DNA of 64,000 bases from Prostheceraeus crozeri (lineage: Eukaryota; Platyhelminthes; Polycladida; Euryleptidae): the NCBI GenBank assembly GCA_907163375.1, contig CAJQUW010015601.1, positions 62,001 through 126,000 on the forward strand. The letters run 5' to 3'. The notes under the pieces are model-generated. The model was not told where the DNA came from and searched no databases. It saw only the letters and a list, made by a program, of their open reading frames with translations. Each line of letters opens with the position of its first letter. The stretch's first letter is position 1. This document shows positions 1 to 11,130 of the stretch, in pieces. A program made the position numbers and the translations under genes.

Positions 1-372
1 TGCATTCGAACGGTACGATTCTTGCCGATCAATCGATAATTCGATCACTGCCGTTTTCCTTCAATATTTTGATCAATGAGCGATCATTTGTTGAATTTAC
101 TTTAACTACAAATATAGATAGGCTAAGGCTTGGTAATTTCTAAGACATCATGCACATGTAGGCTAAGTAAGTGAACTTTTAATCTAACTTTCGTTTTGAT
201 GAGATGGCCTAGTACAAAAATATCGATATTCATCCACATAGCATAATAATTTTAGAAATCGCGAGTGTTATATTTCAAAACCGGAAAAGCGGAACACTTC
301 TTCAGCACAATCGCCGGGATATCATGGGGCCAGGTATAGCTGCCACACACTCCTGGTTGAAACACACTTGTG

Positions 373-540
373 CTGTTTTGATGTTGTCGCCGTGATGACG
401 ATGTAGTGCGCGTAGACCGTTATTTTGACGTGTGCTGTCTTCATGGTGCAGCCGTGATGGCGATGCGGTGCGCATAGACAGTGTTGTTTTGACTTGTACC
501 GTCTTGATGTTATAGCCGTGATGGCGATGCGGTATGAACG
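373..540. repeat. 62-bp minisatellite, about 2.7 degenerate copies
   Basis: Successive blocks share a unit of about 62 bp built on TGTGCTGTCTTGATGTTG, AGCCGTGATGGCGATG and GTGCGCGTAGACCGTT. The copies differ by substitutions. The same unit recurs at 3362-3500 and once, degenerate, near 4815-4870, so it is a dispersed repeat and not a private local duplication. Two of the three islands lie beside LINE reverse-transcriptase relics. No coding function is apparent. Confidence 0.75.
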
Positions 541-948
541 TATGTAGTTAAGAACCTTTTACATAAGGTCGTTTCGTCACAGGTGACTTCAAGGCCGCTG
601 TACAATCAATTTACAATAGCTTATAAAAATTTATCTAAAATAAATTCATTGTAAAGCCTTTAAAAGTTGATAGCGAGTCTGATGTCCACGAGAAGTGAAA
701 AATATTATTATTAATTATTATTGAATTATTATTTATTATTCGAAACGCAGCTATCGGAAAAGAACGCCCACCGAACATAGGCCATCGATGTATACGTATC
801 TGTAGTATTTTTGCATCGCTAGACCGCGGACATGTTTGGTTCGGGATGGATGCCAATAATGTCAATTTCGAAGATGGATAGGATGGAGCTTTGTATTGTA
901 AACAAAGAAAGGTGAGAGCTCCCATTCTTTTCTCGATCCTTCCACATA

Positions 949-2290
949 CACTTAGCACAATTGAAAACGCACCACCTGTCAAATCCAGCTAATTCAAAGT
1001 AAATCGCTTCGATTGAATATGGAATGAAGGACGCACGCTAATTGACATAGATATCTGCACGACGGCGGTCTGGTGGTGGGATTGCGTAATTGTTCAGACT
1101 GAATTACTGAAGCAAGCATTATTATTACCGAATTACTTAGCAAGCATGTGTTCAAATTGAACTTCGATCATGAAATATAAAATTAACGACTTATTATGGG
1201 AAATGACGGTTTTGTGAAAAATCTTAAGATGGTGCGTCAAATGTCTGATGCCGAAAGATGGCGTGCTATTGGCATGCTTGCGCTGGAATGTCCCTTCGGC
1301 AGTCGGACATTTCGCATACGTTCGACTGCGACGACTCTCAAGAAAGCGAGAGCAAATGGGCACATGCTGGCGGTGCGAGGCAATCCGGCACTCCCGCAAC
1401 TCTGCTACGACTGCAATGTGGGGCGAAAGAAGTCGCTGAGCTCGGGCGGCTTCGAGAGCAAGGACTCGCTCAAGGAAGATGCGCAAATGCCCCAGATTAA
1501 CACCTGCGCATGTGGCACGAGAGAGCGGTGGGCGATGCAACGAGTTCACTGGAGACTACGTATCATCTTCACTGACGAGGTTTCGTCTGTTCCGCAATGG
1601 CCGCATTCGTGTTTTAGCGTGTGCCAAGCAACACAGCCAACACGTCCAGCACTCATCAGCAACAGGGATCCGTGTGGGCAGGCATCGCTGGTAGTGCTCA
1701 ACACGAACGTGACTGATGAGCGTTATGCTGAACTGCTGCAAACGCATCTTCTGCCATTTGCGACTCGAACATTCGGAGACGTGACCAACTGGATCCTGCA
1801 AGATGATAACGCACCTTCGCATCGTGCATACAATGTGACGCAGCTGAAGGAAAACTTAGGGATACGGACTCTTCGCTGGCCATCAAGGTCGCCGGACATG
1901 AACCTGATCGAGCACGTGTGGGATTATCTGAAGCGCCAAGTTCAGCAGCCTGACCCGCCTCCGCAAACACTACAAGAGACAGTGTTGCAGTTTGGCAACA
2001 AATTCCTCAAAATTTTTCTGAGACGGCTCGTCCTCAGAATGCCGCGGCGAATCAGTGCCTTATTGACTGCTCGCGGAGATTATACCCGCTATTAACTTGT
2101 ACAAGTATGTTAATTTCTTTTTCTTAATCACTAAAAGTTTTACATTACATGTCATTAGACCCCTGACCGCCGTCGGGCCGTAGCACAGATATCTATGTCG
2201 GTTAGAATGCGTCCTCCATTCTTTATCAATCGTGTATAGCGATCAATTTGACGGATTTGACAGGTGGTGCGTTTTCAATTGTGCTAAGTG
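949..2290 (+). mobile_element. Tc1/mariner-type DNA transposon (DD34E), complete ends, TA target duplication
   Basis: The element is bounded by long terminal inverted repeats: 949-1070 on the left and 2165-2290 on the right. The outermost part reads CACTTAGCACAATTGAAAAC from both ends. The inner part, around GACATAGATATCTG and GACGGCGGTC, also matches in inverse orientation, giving imperfect TIRs of about 125 bp. A TA dinucleotide sits directly outside each end (947-948 and 2291-2292), the expected Tc1/mariner target duplication. The 1342-bp length is usual for the family. The only gene is the decayed transposase at 1196-2095. The superfamily assignment rests on TIRs, TA duplication and the DDE motifs together. 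Confidence 0.9.
1196..2095 (+). pseudogene. Tc1-like DD34E transposase, frameshifted
   Basis: This 299-codon reading frame covers the transposase of the surrounding element. The C-terminal half is clear: a QDDNAPSHRA block (second catalytic Asp), then WPSRSPDMNLIEHVWDYLKR (catalytic Glu). There are 34 residues between the second Asp and the Glu, the DD34E spacing of Tc1 relatives. A first-Asp block FTDE lies near 1567. Homology then moves to another frame, where TRFRLFRNGRIRV continues the usual sequence after the first Asp (about 1576-1690), before returning. The N-terminal helix-turn-helix is likewise split: MSDAERWRAIGML is in one frame and AGMSLRQSDI in another. At least three frameshifts are needed, so it cannot be active. 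It would have cut and pasted the element by binding the TIRs. Confidence 0.85.
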
Positions 2291-2299
2291 TATTAGTGA

Positions 2300-3351
2300 C
2301 CACTTGAGTTGAAGAAGTATCGGTGTGATGTGACAAGAATAACCACAATTGTTAACAAGTCGAGCTGCCGCATGGATAATCCTCTGAAGTCGATGTAGTG
2401 TTATTGATGGCAACTCTACATAGCACGAAATACAATAATCTACCCTTGAAAGTACAATAGCATTCACCATGACTTTAGTGGCAGATGTTGTCAGGCAATG
2501 TCGAATACTTCGTATGTGTCTCATCGCCGGGAAGCAGGTAGAACTTGTTTGAGAAATGCTCTGCCTTATTGACAGTCCAGAATCGATGAGTTCCCAAATA
2601 ACGAATACTCTGTACGGAGGCCACAAGTATATCGTATTGTCTCACAGATTCCAATATGGCTTTCCGCCTAGGAGATACAAATAACATAACATGACATGTG
2701 ATTTTGATGGATTTAGGAGTACTCGATTAGAAGATTGCCATACATTCACCGAATCAATACAAGATGAAACATTATCACGCAGGACACTTACGCTTGAAAT
2801 CGAAGAAGAGCTGCGAATGAATATATCATCAGCAAAAGCTTGAAGACTGAGTCCAAATTTCTGAACTGTTGTGGAAATGTCAGAAGTCTATATCAAAAGC
2901 AAAAGAGGCCCAAGAACTGAGCCTTGTGGCACTCCACACACTTCGCTTTAATGCTGAGAAGGATGACTTGTAATTAACACCAGTATAGCGGTCATTAAGA
3001 AATGAATCGAGGAACTTCAAAACTACTCCCGAAAGACCGACTGACATTCGGAGACGACGAAGCAGAATATCGATATCGACAATCAAAAGCAGCACTGAGG
3101 TCCAGAGTTGTTACTAGAGACACAAGACCTCTATCCATTGCAGTGAGTAGATCGGATTCAATGTCGGCTCCCAAAATTCCTTCTCTAAGACATTGATTAA
3201 AAATATTCAGTAGAAAAGGAGTAAACATTTCGGCACAGACCTTGATGACATTTATAGAAATTGCGTCACTCGAGGAACTTTTGTTGGGGTCTTTTGAACG
3301 CTGACAACACTGACTGAGAGTCAACCAGCTCAAAGTTCGAAAAGCAAACAT
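2300..3351 (-). pseudogene. Non-LTR retrotransposon reverse transcriptase relic (CR1/L2-like)
   Basis: Three minus-strand frames together give a decayed reverse transcriptase. The 2995-3351 frame has KDPNKSSSSDAISINVIK and TTLDLSAAFDCRYRYS, matching fingers and the A-motif LDLSAAFDTVDH. The 2880-3095 frame continues with LLRRLRMSVGLSGVVLKFLDSF and a broken counterpart of the GVPQGSVLGP block. The 2243-2626 frame has the downstream thumb region with VNAIVLSRVDYCISCYVELP and RLQRIIHAAARLVNN. At least two frameshifts separate them. No endonuclease domain or ORF1 is visible, so this is a 5'-truncated dead copy. It ends next to the right end of the Tc1-like element. Confidence 0.8.
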
Positions 3352-3361
3352 GATCAGAATG

Positions 3362-3500
3362 CTGATCTATGCGATGCGCATGGAAAGTGTTGTTTTGAAT
3401 TGTGCTGTCTTGATGTTGCAGCCGTGATGGCAATGTCGTGCGCGCAGACCGTTCTTTTGAATTGTGCTGTCTTGATGTTGTAGCCGTGATGACGACGATT
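3362..3500. repeat. 62-bp minisatellite, about 2.2 copies
   Basis: Two consecutive units carry TTGTGCTGTCTTGATGTTG followed by AGCCGTGATGGCAATG or AGCCGTGATGACGACG. The unit is the same as at 373-540. It lies just 5' (in minus-strand sense) of the LINE relic, so it could be an element-associated tandem repeat. Confidence 0.75.
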
Positions 3501-4500
3501 ACTGGTCCAGGAGGTGGACAACATTGGAAAATACAAAAGTTAGAATTCGAATGCAACCGCAATTTTCAATCAAAGATAGTACCAACATAAATGCAATTGC
3601 TTTTGATATTTATCGTCGTTGGGAGGTATTAGGGAGCTCACAAAGTTGGCCCATTTTACTTGGTACGGCTTATCTGCGGTGAAAGTGATTAATTGATTGC
3701 ATGCATATATTTACAGCAATATTTTTTAGTGACGGAGTAGGTTCCTTGTATTAATGCTTGTTAGAAGACTCTAGGTACGTTTGAAAATTTGGTAAATTTA
3801 CGTAAAAATGCGAAAAAGAAAATGACGTTGACGTGTTCAAGACTGTGCGAAAGTATCATGATGGGCAACCAATATACATTTTTGCGATCTATTTGATATG
3901 ATAATATATAATTTTTGCCCGAAGTGAAAATCGCGGTTTTGCTGAACTTATCTACATGTAAGTCGACTCAATTTGCCTGTTGACTGTATTAGCAATGTAT
4001 TATGTAAGATTCAATATTCCAACGAATCATGCACATGACATTTTCAAGTCACTTTTATTGTGTTAACATAATCATCATTAATTGTACATATTTTGTGATT
4101 CTACAGGGTGAACCAGAAATATCTGGACCTAAGTCTACCTTCTTATAATAAATTAAAAATGGTCAGTCACAGATTCAAATTACTAAATAGATCAACATGC
4201 TGAGATTATCGCATTTTCTTGTAATTGATCATAGAAATTCAGACATGTCTCTAAATCTCTATTCAAATACTGCTTCAAGAAGTTTCGCGAGCGATTCTCA
4301 CGAAAGTCTAAGCGCGAATACACGACCGCAGATGTCTTTCGCCGCTTGCTGTGCTCCTCAGACCCATTGATCAGCTCCCTAAGAAAACCAGCAACGTCCA
4401 GGAAAGGCATGAGTCCATCTGAGGCCCTGCACTTGTTGTCGGGTGCATTGATAGTGGGGAATTGTTTATCAATTGTTTATATTATTATGGGAAGTTCCAA
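3501..4500. other. Non-coding stretch, no recognisable gene
   Basis: AT-rich sequence with no protein I recognise. A 72-codon minus-strand frame at 4192-4410 has a plausible mixed composition but no known motif, and I do not call it. At about 4105-4125 the string ACAGGGTGAACCAGAAAT resembles one end of a mariner-type TIR, but no partner end was found. Confidence 0.4.
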
Positions 4501-4546
4501 TATAAAGTTTTTGTGAGTGTATAACGGAAGTTTTCTCGTTGCTGCG

Positions 4547-4560
4547 GTTGCCATAGCAAC
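4547..4560. promoter_or_regulatory. X-box (RFX transcription-factor site), copy 1
   Basis: GTTGCCATAGCAAC fits every position of the published RFX consensus GTYNCCATRGNAAC, which is an imperfect palindrome bound by RFX dimers, often at ciliary gene promoters. What is seen is the motif. Whether it is used is unknown, and no adjacent gene was recognised. Confidence 0.5.
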
Positions 4561-4671
4561 CGTTGCTAGGTGAAAATATGACCATTGAAGTCCTTGATGT
4601 CGATTTAGTGGGGGTAGGCGCATGTTTTATAGCCGTAACTACTGTAGTTTTCTCGTCGCTATGCAAAAGTG

Positions 4672-4685
4672 GTTGCCATAGCAAC
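4672..4685. promoter_or_regulatory. X-box (RFX transcription-factor site), copy 2
   Basis: The same 14-mer, GTTGCCATAGCAAC, repeats 125 bp after the first with no mismatch, while flanking repeat sequence has diverged slightly. It is carried by a tandem duplication, so the second copy is not independent evidence of function. Confidence 0.5.
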
Positions 4686-4795
4686 CGTTGCTAGGTAAAA
4701 ATATGACCATTGAAATCATTGATATCGATTTAGTGGGGGCGGTCATCAACTTTTTACCCATCCTTCATAATTTTCGCGCTATTAATTTTGTCCAC

Positions 4796-5090
4796 CTAAT
4801 TGCAATTCTGGACCACTGTGCGATGTCGTGTGCGTAGACCGATGTTTTGAATTGTACTGTTGTGATGCTTTAATGCTATTTTAGTGTTGCAACGTACTTG
4901 ATCGCATGCAGTGCAGACGCGTCTGCCTGCGATAAAGTTTGCAAAGTATCGCATGAAAATAGAAGTAATTTCGGTCAGTTGGATTTTGTGAATGAGTGCA
5001 TGCATGTGAATTGCGTCGAATGCTCTGGTCATGTCCAGCCGTGTGGTGATTGTGAGGCATGGGTGGCTTTTGCTATTTTCAGGATTTGAA
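4796..5090 (-). pseudogene. Non-LTR reverse transcriptase fragment (Jockey/RTE-like palm)
   Basis: The minus-strand frame reads TRLDMTRAFDAIHMHALIHK, then FMRYFANFIAGRRVCTAC. This is the A-motif region of a non-LTR reverse transcriptase (family pattern LDMTKAFDTV..HKL, then IANYI.GRQ). Only about 80 codons of the palm survive. A degenerate unit of the 62-bp minisatellite (about 4815-4870) overlaps the 3' end of the fragment, as with the other LINE relic upstream. It belongs to a different lineage from the relic at 2300-3351. Confidence 0.7.
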
Positions 5091-5225
5091 AAAGTCAAGT
5101 ACAAGATTCTAACTTTCAATTTTTTTTATCAATATACTTGGACACGAATAGCCGAAATGAATAGATAAAAAAATTAAAAAGTTAACACCTTCTACTTGGC
5201 TTTTCCAAATCCTGAAAATTAGTCA
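5068..5225. repeat. Imperfect inverted repeat (hairpin), about 60-bp arms
   Basis: ATTTTCAGGATTTGAAAAAG on the left is matched in inverse by CTTTTCCAAATCCTGAAAAT on the right. Inner arms around AAGATTCTAACTTTCAATTT also pair with AATTAAAAAGTTAACACCTT. The loop is about 30 bp. It may be a small foldback MITE. No target duplication was established. Confidence 0.6.
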
Positions 5226-5818
5226 TGACAATGGGACAAGACATTTTCTCTCAGCTTTTGCTATTGTTTGTTTACTAAGTGTATCGCTTCGTATTGTTTC
5301 GACCCCCTATCCACTGCACAGGGCCGGGTAATCTGCAACATATTGCACCATATTATTCAAAATTGAAGATGCTTCTACCCCACACCAGCAGAATCACCAT
5401 GATTAGAAGTTAAACAATCGGAATTGTGGACGTTCAATCACCGAGTAAAACAACTTCTGCAGAGTATAACAGTTAATGGCATTTTTTTAATAAAAGCATG
5501 AAGCAGGTCAAAGAAGTCATATTCACTTCAATTCTGAATCCTGTGAAACGTTGAGAAGATCTGTTTACCAATATTAAAGCGGAATCGCAAAATCTGATGG
5601 TCAGCATAATACAAAAAGAATGAATGATATCTAAAAGCTTGCAGATCAGATAGAGCTAATAAAAAATTGATTTTTAACGGAACACATAGTATGCGGAACA
5701 CAAGGACAGTTCAAATGGTTCACTGTCTGAGGATAGTCAATCTGTATGCTGGAGAGGCTATAATACTGAGTCGACCCCAGTCTAAAGGAGCAGTTGCAAA
5801 GTAAAAATGATGTTGCGT

Positions 5819-6646
5819 CATAGAGTAGGTATATTAGGTAAAGTAGTAACTCAGCATTTATTAAATCCCCAATGTGTATATAGTTTCGATTTCATTTAAT
5901 GAACATGAGTCGAGACCCAGTACAACTTGTGAGATATGCAAATCTTTACACGTTTGGAGAAATGCACACGAATTTGACTGATCCTGAGAGCAATACAGAA
6001 TAAAGAATAGTATTCCACAAATTCTCCATGTCATGACAACTTGGAGAGGTAGTATGGTTTGTTACATTAGCAATTCGATGGGCTATTACTAAAAGTTCAG
6101 CTTTATCATACCAAGATTATTTTCTTAAGTGTGATCATATCACAAACTGCCACAGAAAGAGCAAAACTTCGTAATCAAAGAAACTGATCACAATGAACTT
6201 CAAAAGATGCAAAGGGGTCCACATTACTATTTTGATTCAAGGAATGACGCCCTGTGAATCATAAAATCATGCCGCTGAAAATTGAATTAAAGACATGACA
6301 TCTCACCTAAAGGAGCAAAATAAGATCTCAACTTTTCCTTGAAGACTTGCATTATGGTTCATGAAATTTCCTAGATCATCAGTTTAATTTCCGCTGAATT
6401 AAGATGCTTATTAGTGAATATTCATTCCTTCTGATATCCAACTTGTTTCGTACTATTTATAAAGGGGCTTCATGTCGGTAGCATATAAATTTGCAAAAAT
6501 TTAGCTTTTTAAAAACTGCTCAAATAATTTTTTGGATCACACGAACGTGATCTCCGTAAAAAACAGAATCTTTTCATATAAAAATTTTCACTGTATACAG
6601 ACACTTTTTTAAGTCGATACCCTACCTATATGTACTTACTATATGT
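5819..6646 (+). mobile_element. Family-X TIR element, copy A (about 830 bp, non-coding)
   Basis: The copy starts with CATAGAGTAGGTATATTAGG and ends with a decayed inverse of the same end (ACCTATATGTACTTACTATA), so it has short terminal inverted repeats. Interior landmarks shared with other copies are AAATCCCCAATGTGTAT, TTCCGCTGAATTAAGATGCTT, GATATCCAACTTGTTTCGTA and AACGTGATCTCCGTAAAAAA. Other copies are near 45300, 46073 (inverted), 46674, 47026/48628 and 60808. No ORF of note is inside, so it is a non-autonomous DNA transposon (MITE-like). The superfamily is not determined. Confidence 0.8.
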
Positions 6647-9600
6647 GTTGCACTGCAATTTTGGGAGCTATTGAATCATAGGAACATCAAAATCTGAGGG
6701 GAGCTCCTGGGCTCAAAATAGCTCGGGTAAAATAGGATTAATGTACATTGTTTGTGACTGGCCGTCTAGGCGAAGTGAGTGCTTGTACTTTTTGGAACAC
6801 CAGTTTTCGTTATTTGGAACTGCCTTTGAGAGTATCCTATAGCGCTGAACGAACAACGAAAGCAAGAAATAACAGCAAATGGAAATGGAGCAGAAATGTA
6901 AACAAACCGATGTCTTAATGTAATTTACAAAGTGACAAAAATTTCATATCAGTGCCACTGTATATAGTGTAAAAGAGAGCACACAAATTGTCCTAAATCA
7001 TCACCACAAACATTTAAAGCAGTGCAATAACAGCAAAATATCAGTAGACATTTTAGATAACGATTGTGATATCCTTCGCCTGCGAATCCACGAGGCTATG
7101 ATTGCAGATATCCTCCATGCCTCTATTAGCAGTAACTAAGAGTGCAATGATTACCGAGGAGCCATCTTACATTTTCTGATAATATTTAAGATGTGAACCT
7201 CTTTTCCTATCTGCTGCATACTTGACGATGTGTTCGTAATCACGAAACATTGCAATCAAAATATATTTATAGCAGCAAGGGCAACTCACCCAACACACTT
7301 GACAACACTGCTTGATGCATTCATACTACTACAAAGCAGCTACCTGAATACATGTCTAATAGGTTATCATCCATTAGCCCGCGAACATTCACTTACTATG
7401 CTCACTATCATAAATTTCTATAAACTAAACATGGATATGTAGTGATATCGAGCGATGTGAACTAGGGTTGATGATTTGTGATATTGATTCAAAAGGCTGA
7501 TGTTCAGGTGCGTACCGATTATAATACTGAGAGTGAGACTCAATATTTGATAATTCTAATTTACAGAATGTTGAAGTTAGTCAACCACACAAATTCATAC
7601 GTGAAAAGCTGTCATCTGGATTAAGGAGAACAATTAAGTATTGTTAAAATACGAAGGTATTGAGTTATGATAATTGGCAATAAAATGTATTTCAGAGAAA
7701 GTATTGTTGAAGAATAGTTTCCAACTATCTCTATGCAACGCCAATCACTCAGTAAACACTCTGTACCTATCTGTCGGAGAGACGAATACCGGCGACTAGT
7801 GAGTGCAGCTTGCCTCAAATCCGACGTCTACGTGTTAGCAAGGAAAACGAAGGAAGGAAACACGGGAAATAGATCGATGGTCTTTTCTCCTTAAGAGATG
7901 CGAGGAGAAGGGATGCATAGGTAGGTGATTATCAGAGATAAAACAATGATGAATGAATGACACGGATGGTGATAACAACAATAGAGAGCTTGAACATCCA
8001 ACAAAAGAATGATTCTCTCTAATATAAACCTATGTTATGACAGACAAATTATCATTTATCACCATCATCATTGACCTACACTTCACTATTCGTTAATGCT
8101 ATGGTAAAACCGCTCACACATCCGTATTGTTCCATTTTCATAATCTTGTGCGCCTAAAATTCCAAACTATGAATGTTATATTTGGATAATATTCTCCAGT
8201 AGCACAGCATCAGTCATAAAGGATGATAAAAGGCTAACAAAATAACAAAACGAGCATCTCAAACAAATAACGCCCGAGCTTCGACCTCGATAAAATTTCT
8301 GTTGATGCCGAGCTTTAACCTGCGAATGTCTTGTGTGCAGAGAAACAGCCGTTGAAGTAAAATAGACACCCAGAGAAAAAGTTATCATTCATTCGATATT
8401 CAAATGCAGACGTCTCTGGCTTTACGAGGCCAGAATAGCATTTTTTTATGGAAAAAAGGTTAATTTATGAAAATTGTAAGCTTTTCTAGGATAGCTATCA
8501 AAAATAGACAAAAAGCGCGTTCTTACTAGCACGATTACTAATTGATTATAACTGTAACGATAAATTGAAATAAAATTGCCGTGTATGTGCAACATAGCCA
8601 TTGGTCACATTAGCACCATTTTCAACAATAAATCACACTCTCAAATAATCACATCGTTGAGAGCACTCCCAGAACGACTTTCTTGAACGATAAAAAATCA
8701 TAAGTCATTGCAAAATGCAAATACTATTTTCGATGTCAGAATCACAATCAGGTAATCAAGATGTATATACCAGCATCTTGCCATTTCGTTTCACAATAGC
8801 GGCGCAGTTCATAGAAGGAGGTCAGTGATACACGATCTTTTATGTATTTATTTGCCTCATGACAATAGTAAATATCACACTTGTACTCAGTGAATATTGG
8901 GTCATTATCCACTAAGTGAACGGCAACCTACTCGTCGTCATTGAATGCAAGAATTTGGCAAGCATGGTTATATCGTGTCACTGAAGAATTTTCACTAGTT
9001 TTTTTTGTCTACTTATATACCCGACAGAAGAACATTGTCGAAACTAGATCCTGATTGGCTGAAGCTATAGCGATAAAATCGTTGAGGTAAATTCAAGTTG
9101 TCATAATGTGAAACGTAGCACTAAACAATAAATCGTTGAGTTTAGTTGCTGAAATATCGTTATGATTCTATAGCTGTCGTTATCGGTGTAACGTTAACGC
9201 ACCTTAAATCCTTCCCGCTCATTTCGTCATTAGCCATTGACTCAGTCCACTGCTACGCGCAGTGAGGCCTACAATAGATGGCTGAGGCACTGGCTACGCC
9301 GTGTGGTTAACTTTCACTATCAGTTTTCCGACTACTTCAGATGGTTGAGTGTTAAGCCAAAGCATGTCAATTGCTTTCATCAATTCTCAATTTCACAGGT
9401 TATTTGCAAATTAGATTGACTTGTGTGTAATAATGACTTGAAAAAATCAATTATTATGATCATCATCACTCACTTGTTGCTTTATCAACATGCTTTGGAT
9501 GAATTTCTTAATTGTTAATGCGAAAGACCACATGTATTGTTACTGCTAAAGACCACATGCAGATTCGTTTAATAGTTATATGAATGTCAACTAGCGCTTA

Positions 9601-10656
9601 AGGCTTCAGACAAATGAAATTATTCACATAGGAAGTTAATTCTATGTAAAATATACTAGCAAATGATAATACTCATCAATTCGAAAATAGATGAGAGTAC
9701 ATATACAACTAAAATATCATTGGGGAAAGAATGATACGGGATATGGGCTGACACAGATGAAGAATGAATAATCGCTCCTTCTGACAACAAAGGACAGGTC
9801 TCGAAGTGCGGATGGAAAGGGTCTCTGGGATCGACTAGAGCGGGCGTACCTGAGTTAGCTTGTGTGACCATTCTTCCGTATAAATTTATTCTTTAATGAC
9901 GTCTTCGTTGAATACTCTTGTCTACTTTAGAATTCATGAGTACTGTCGTGTGTCAGTATATTTTACACAGTATTGACTTTCTATGTGCGTAATTGTATAT
10001 GACTGCAACACGAATGCGCGCTATTTCTGGATCTATGGCTAAAATAATCATTTCCCTTCGCAGCTAAGACAACATGCATAAAACATAGTTCCATGTTCAT
10101 AATGTTTGGAAAAATGAAGCATTTGATGGTCATATTTTTTATTAATTGTTGTCATCTAATAAAAATAAGACTATAAAATACTTGATTTTTCCAGCCATTA
10201 TGAATAATTCCATCAATCAAGGCATATTTCAAAGTCATGGTTCTATGAACGTATTTATTTTTGTTACAAAAAGCCAATAAGTATCAGCGTAAACGATGTT
10301 TTTAGTAGAAGCCGATAGCCATCACCTCCAGTAAAATCACATTCTCAAAACATGTCGACAACAAGTTTTTTGTGGAATAAGGGATATATGTCTTTGGAAT
10401 AAGGGGTATATAATATTCGAATCAACATCAATTGCAACTGACAGAAAACATGACTCGCCGAAATCGTCTACATGAGATTTGATGAGGAGAATTTTTACTA
10501 CGATTCTCTAGAGAATAGAATAGAAGGCGTTTATTCTTTCATCAGAGCTTCAATAATGGCAATCGTGAGGCCAAAACTTTCATGAAACTTTTTCACACAA
10601 TTATACAAGCAGTAGTAAATTCTAAAGTAAGTGGAATGAAGAGAATACATAAAACA
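6647..10656. other. AT-rich intergenic DNA, no supported gene
   Basis: I read both strands and found only short frames (60-75 codons) of low-complexity or random-looking composition. There were no recognisable domains, splice-supported exons, RNA genes or clear repeats. The segment 7860-8060 is rich in short GATGA-type runs. Confidence 0.5.
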
Positions 10657-11130
10657 TTAAAAGTCATTATTCACAAATTTAACTATTGACACAATCAATG
10701 AGCGTGAACGCATTGAATTTTTGGTTTCGGGAATGGAGAACTTGTTCGTGAATTTGAGTTTTCGGGGTACCAGATGATGCAAAGGATGATCCGAATAACG
10801 TGTCATCGCTTTGAACATCCGGATGCCGATTACAACACGTCGGTATTCAAGAGGAAGAAAGCCATTACACATGCATGCAGAAGATCCACAAATCACTTTA
10901 TGCGCCCTATCTTGCACTCTTGTCATAACAGTTGAATTTGATACACTGGTATTTATAAAAAGTGGCGCAGAGTATTCTAATATGCTTCGAGTGCAATTAT
11001 TATATATCTTTATGAGATCAGCAGTGGGCAGTAAAGGCTTCAACTGTCTCAATATGTGAATACGAGATGACGCTTTCTTAGTAACTTCACGAAGTGAATA
11101 TTTTGTCTGAAAAAATATCAACACAATCAA
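10657..11130 (-). pseudogene. Non-LTR retrotransposon 3' coding fragment (CR1/L2-like)
   Basis: A 157-codon minus-strand frame matches the C-terminal part of CR1-group LINE proteins: REVTKKASSRIHILRQLKPL, then IYNNCTRSILEYSAPLF and MTRVQDRAHKVICG. The region downstream of the reverse-transcriptase palm normally reads ...R...LR.L......L...Y...IR..LEY..P.W, then LE..Q.RA.KII. The frame is open over the whole fragment, but the palm and endonuclease are absent, so it is a 5'-truncated insertion. Its ending FVNNDF followed by a stop is typical of the family's short tail. Confidence 0.75.

Larger units (their letters stand above)
4525..4745. repeat. 125-bp tandem repeat, two copies, each with an X-box palindrome
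   Basis: The segment TTGCCATAGCAACCGTTGCT, followed by AGGTGAAAATATGACCATTG and a GATTTAGTGGGGG block, occurs twice, with the second copy shifted by 125 bp. The copies differ at scattered bases (for example AGGTGAAAA against AGGTAAAAA). The conserved core contains the palindrome GTTGCCATAGCAAC in both. Confidence 0.85.

Noticed and set aside
1133..1970. Minus-strand frames of 90-138 codons over the Tc1-like element
   Set aside because: Antisense to the transposase pseudogene and without any domain of their own.
4105..4125. A mariner end (ACAGGGTGAACCAGAAAT)
   Set aside because: Only one end is visible. No inverse partner or transposase was found within a few kb.
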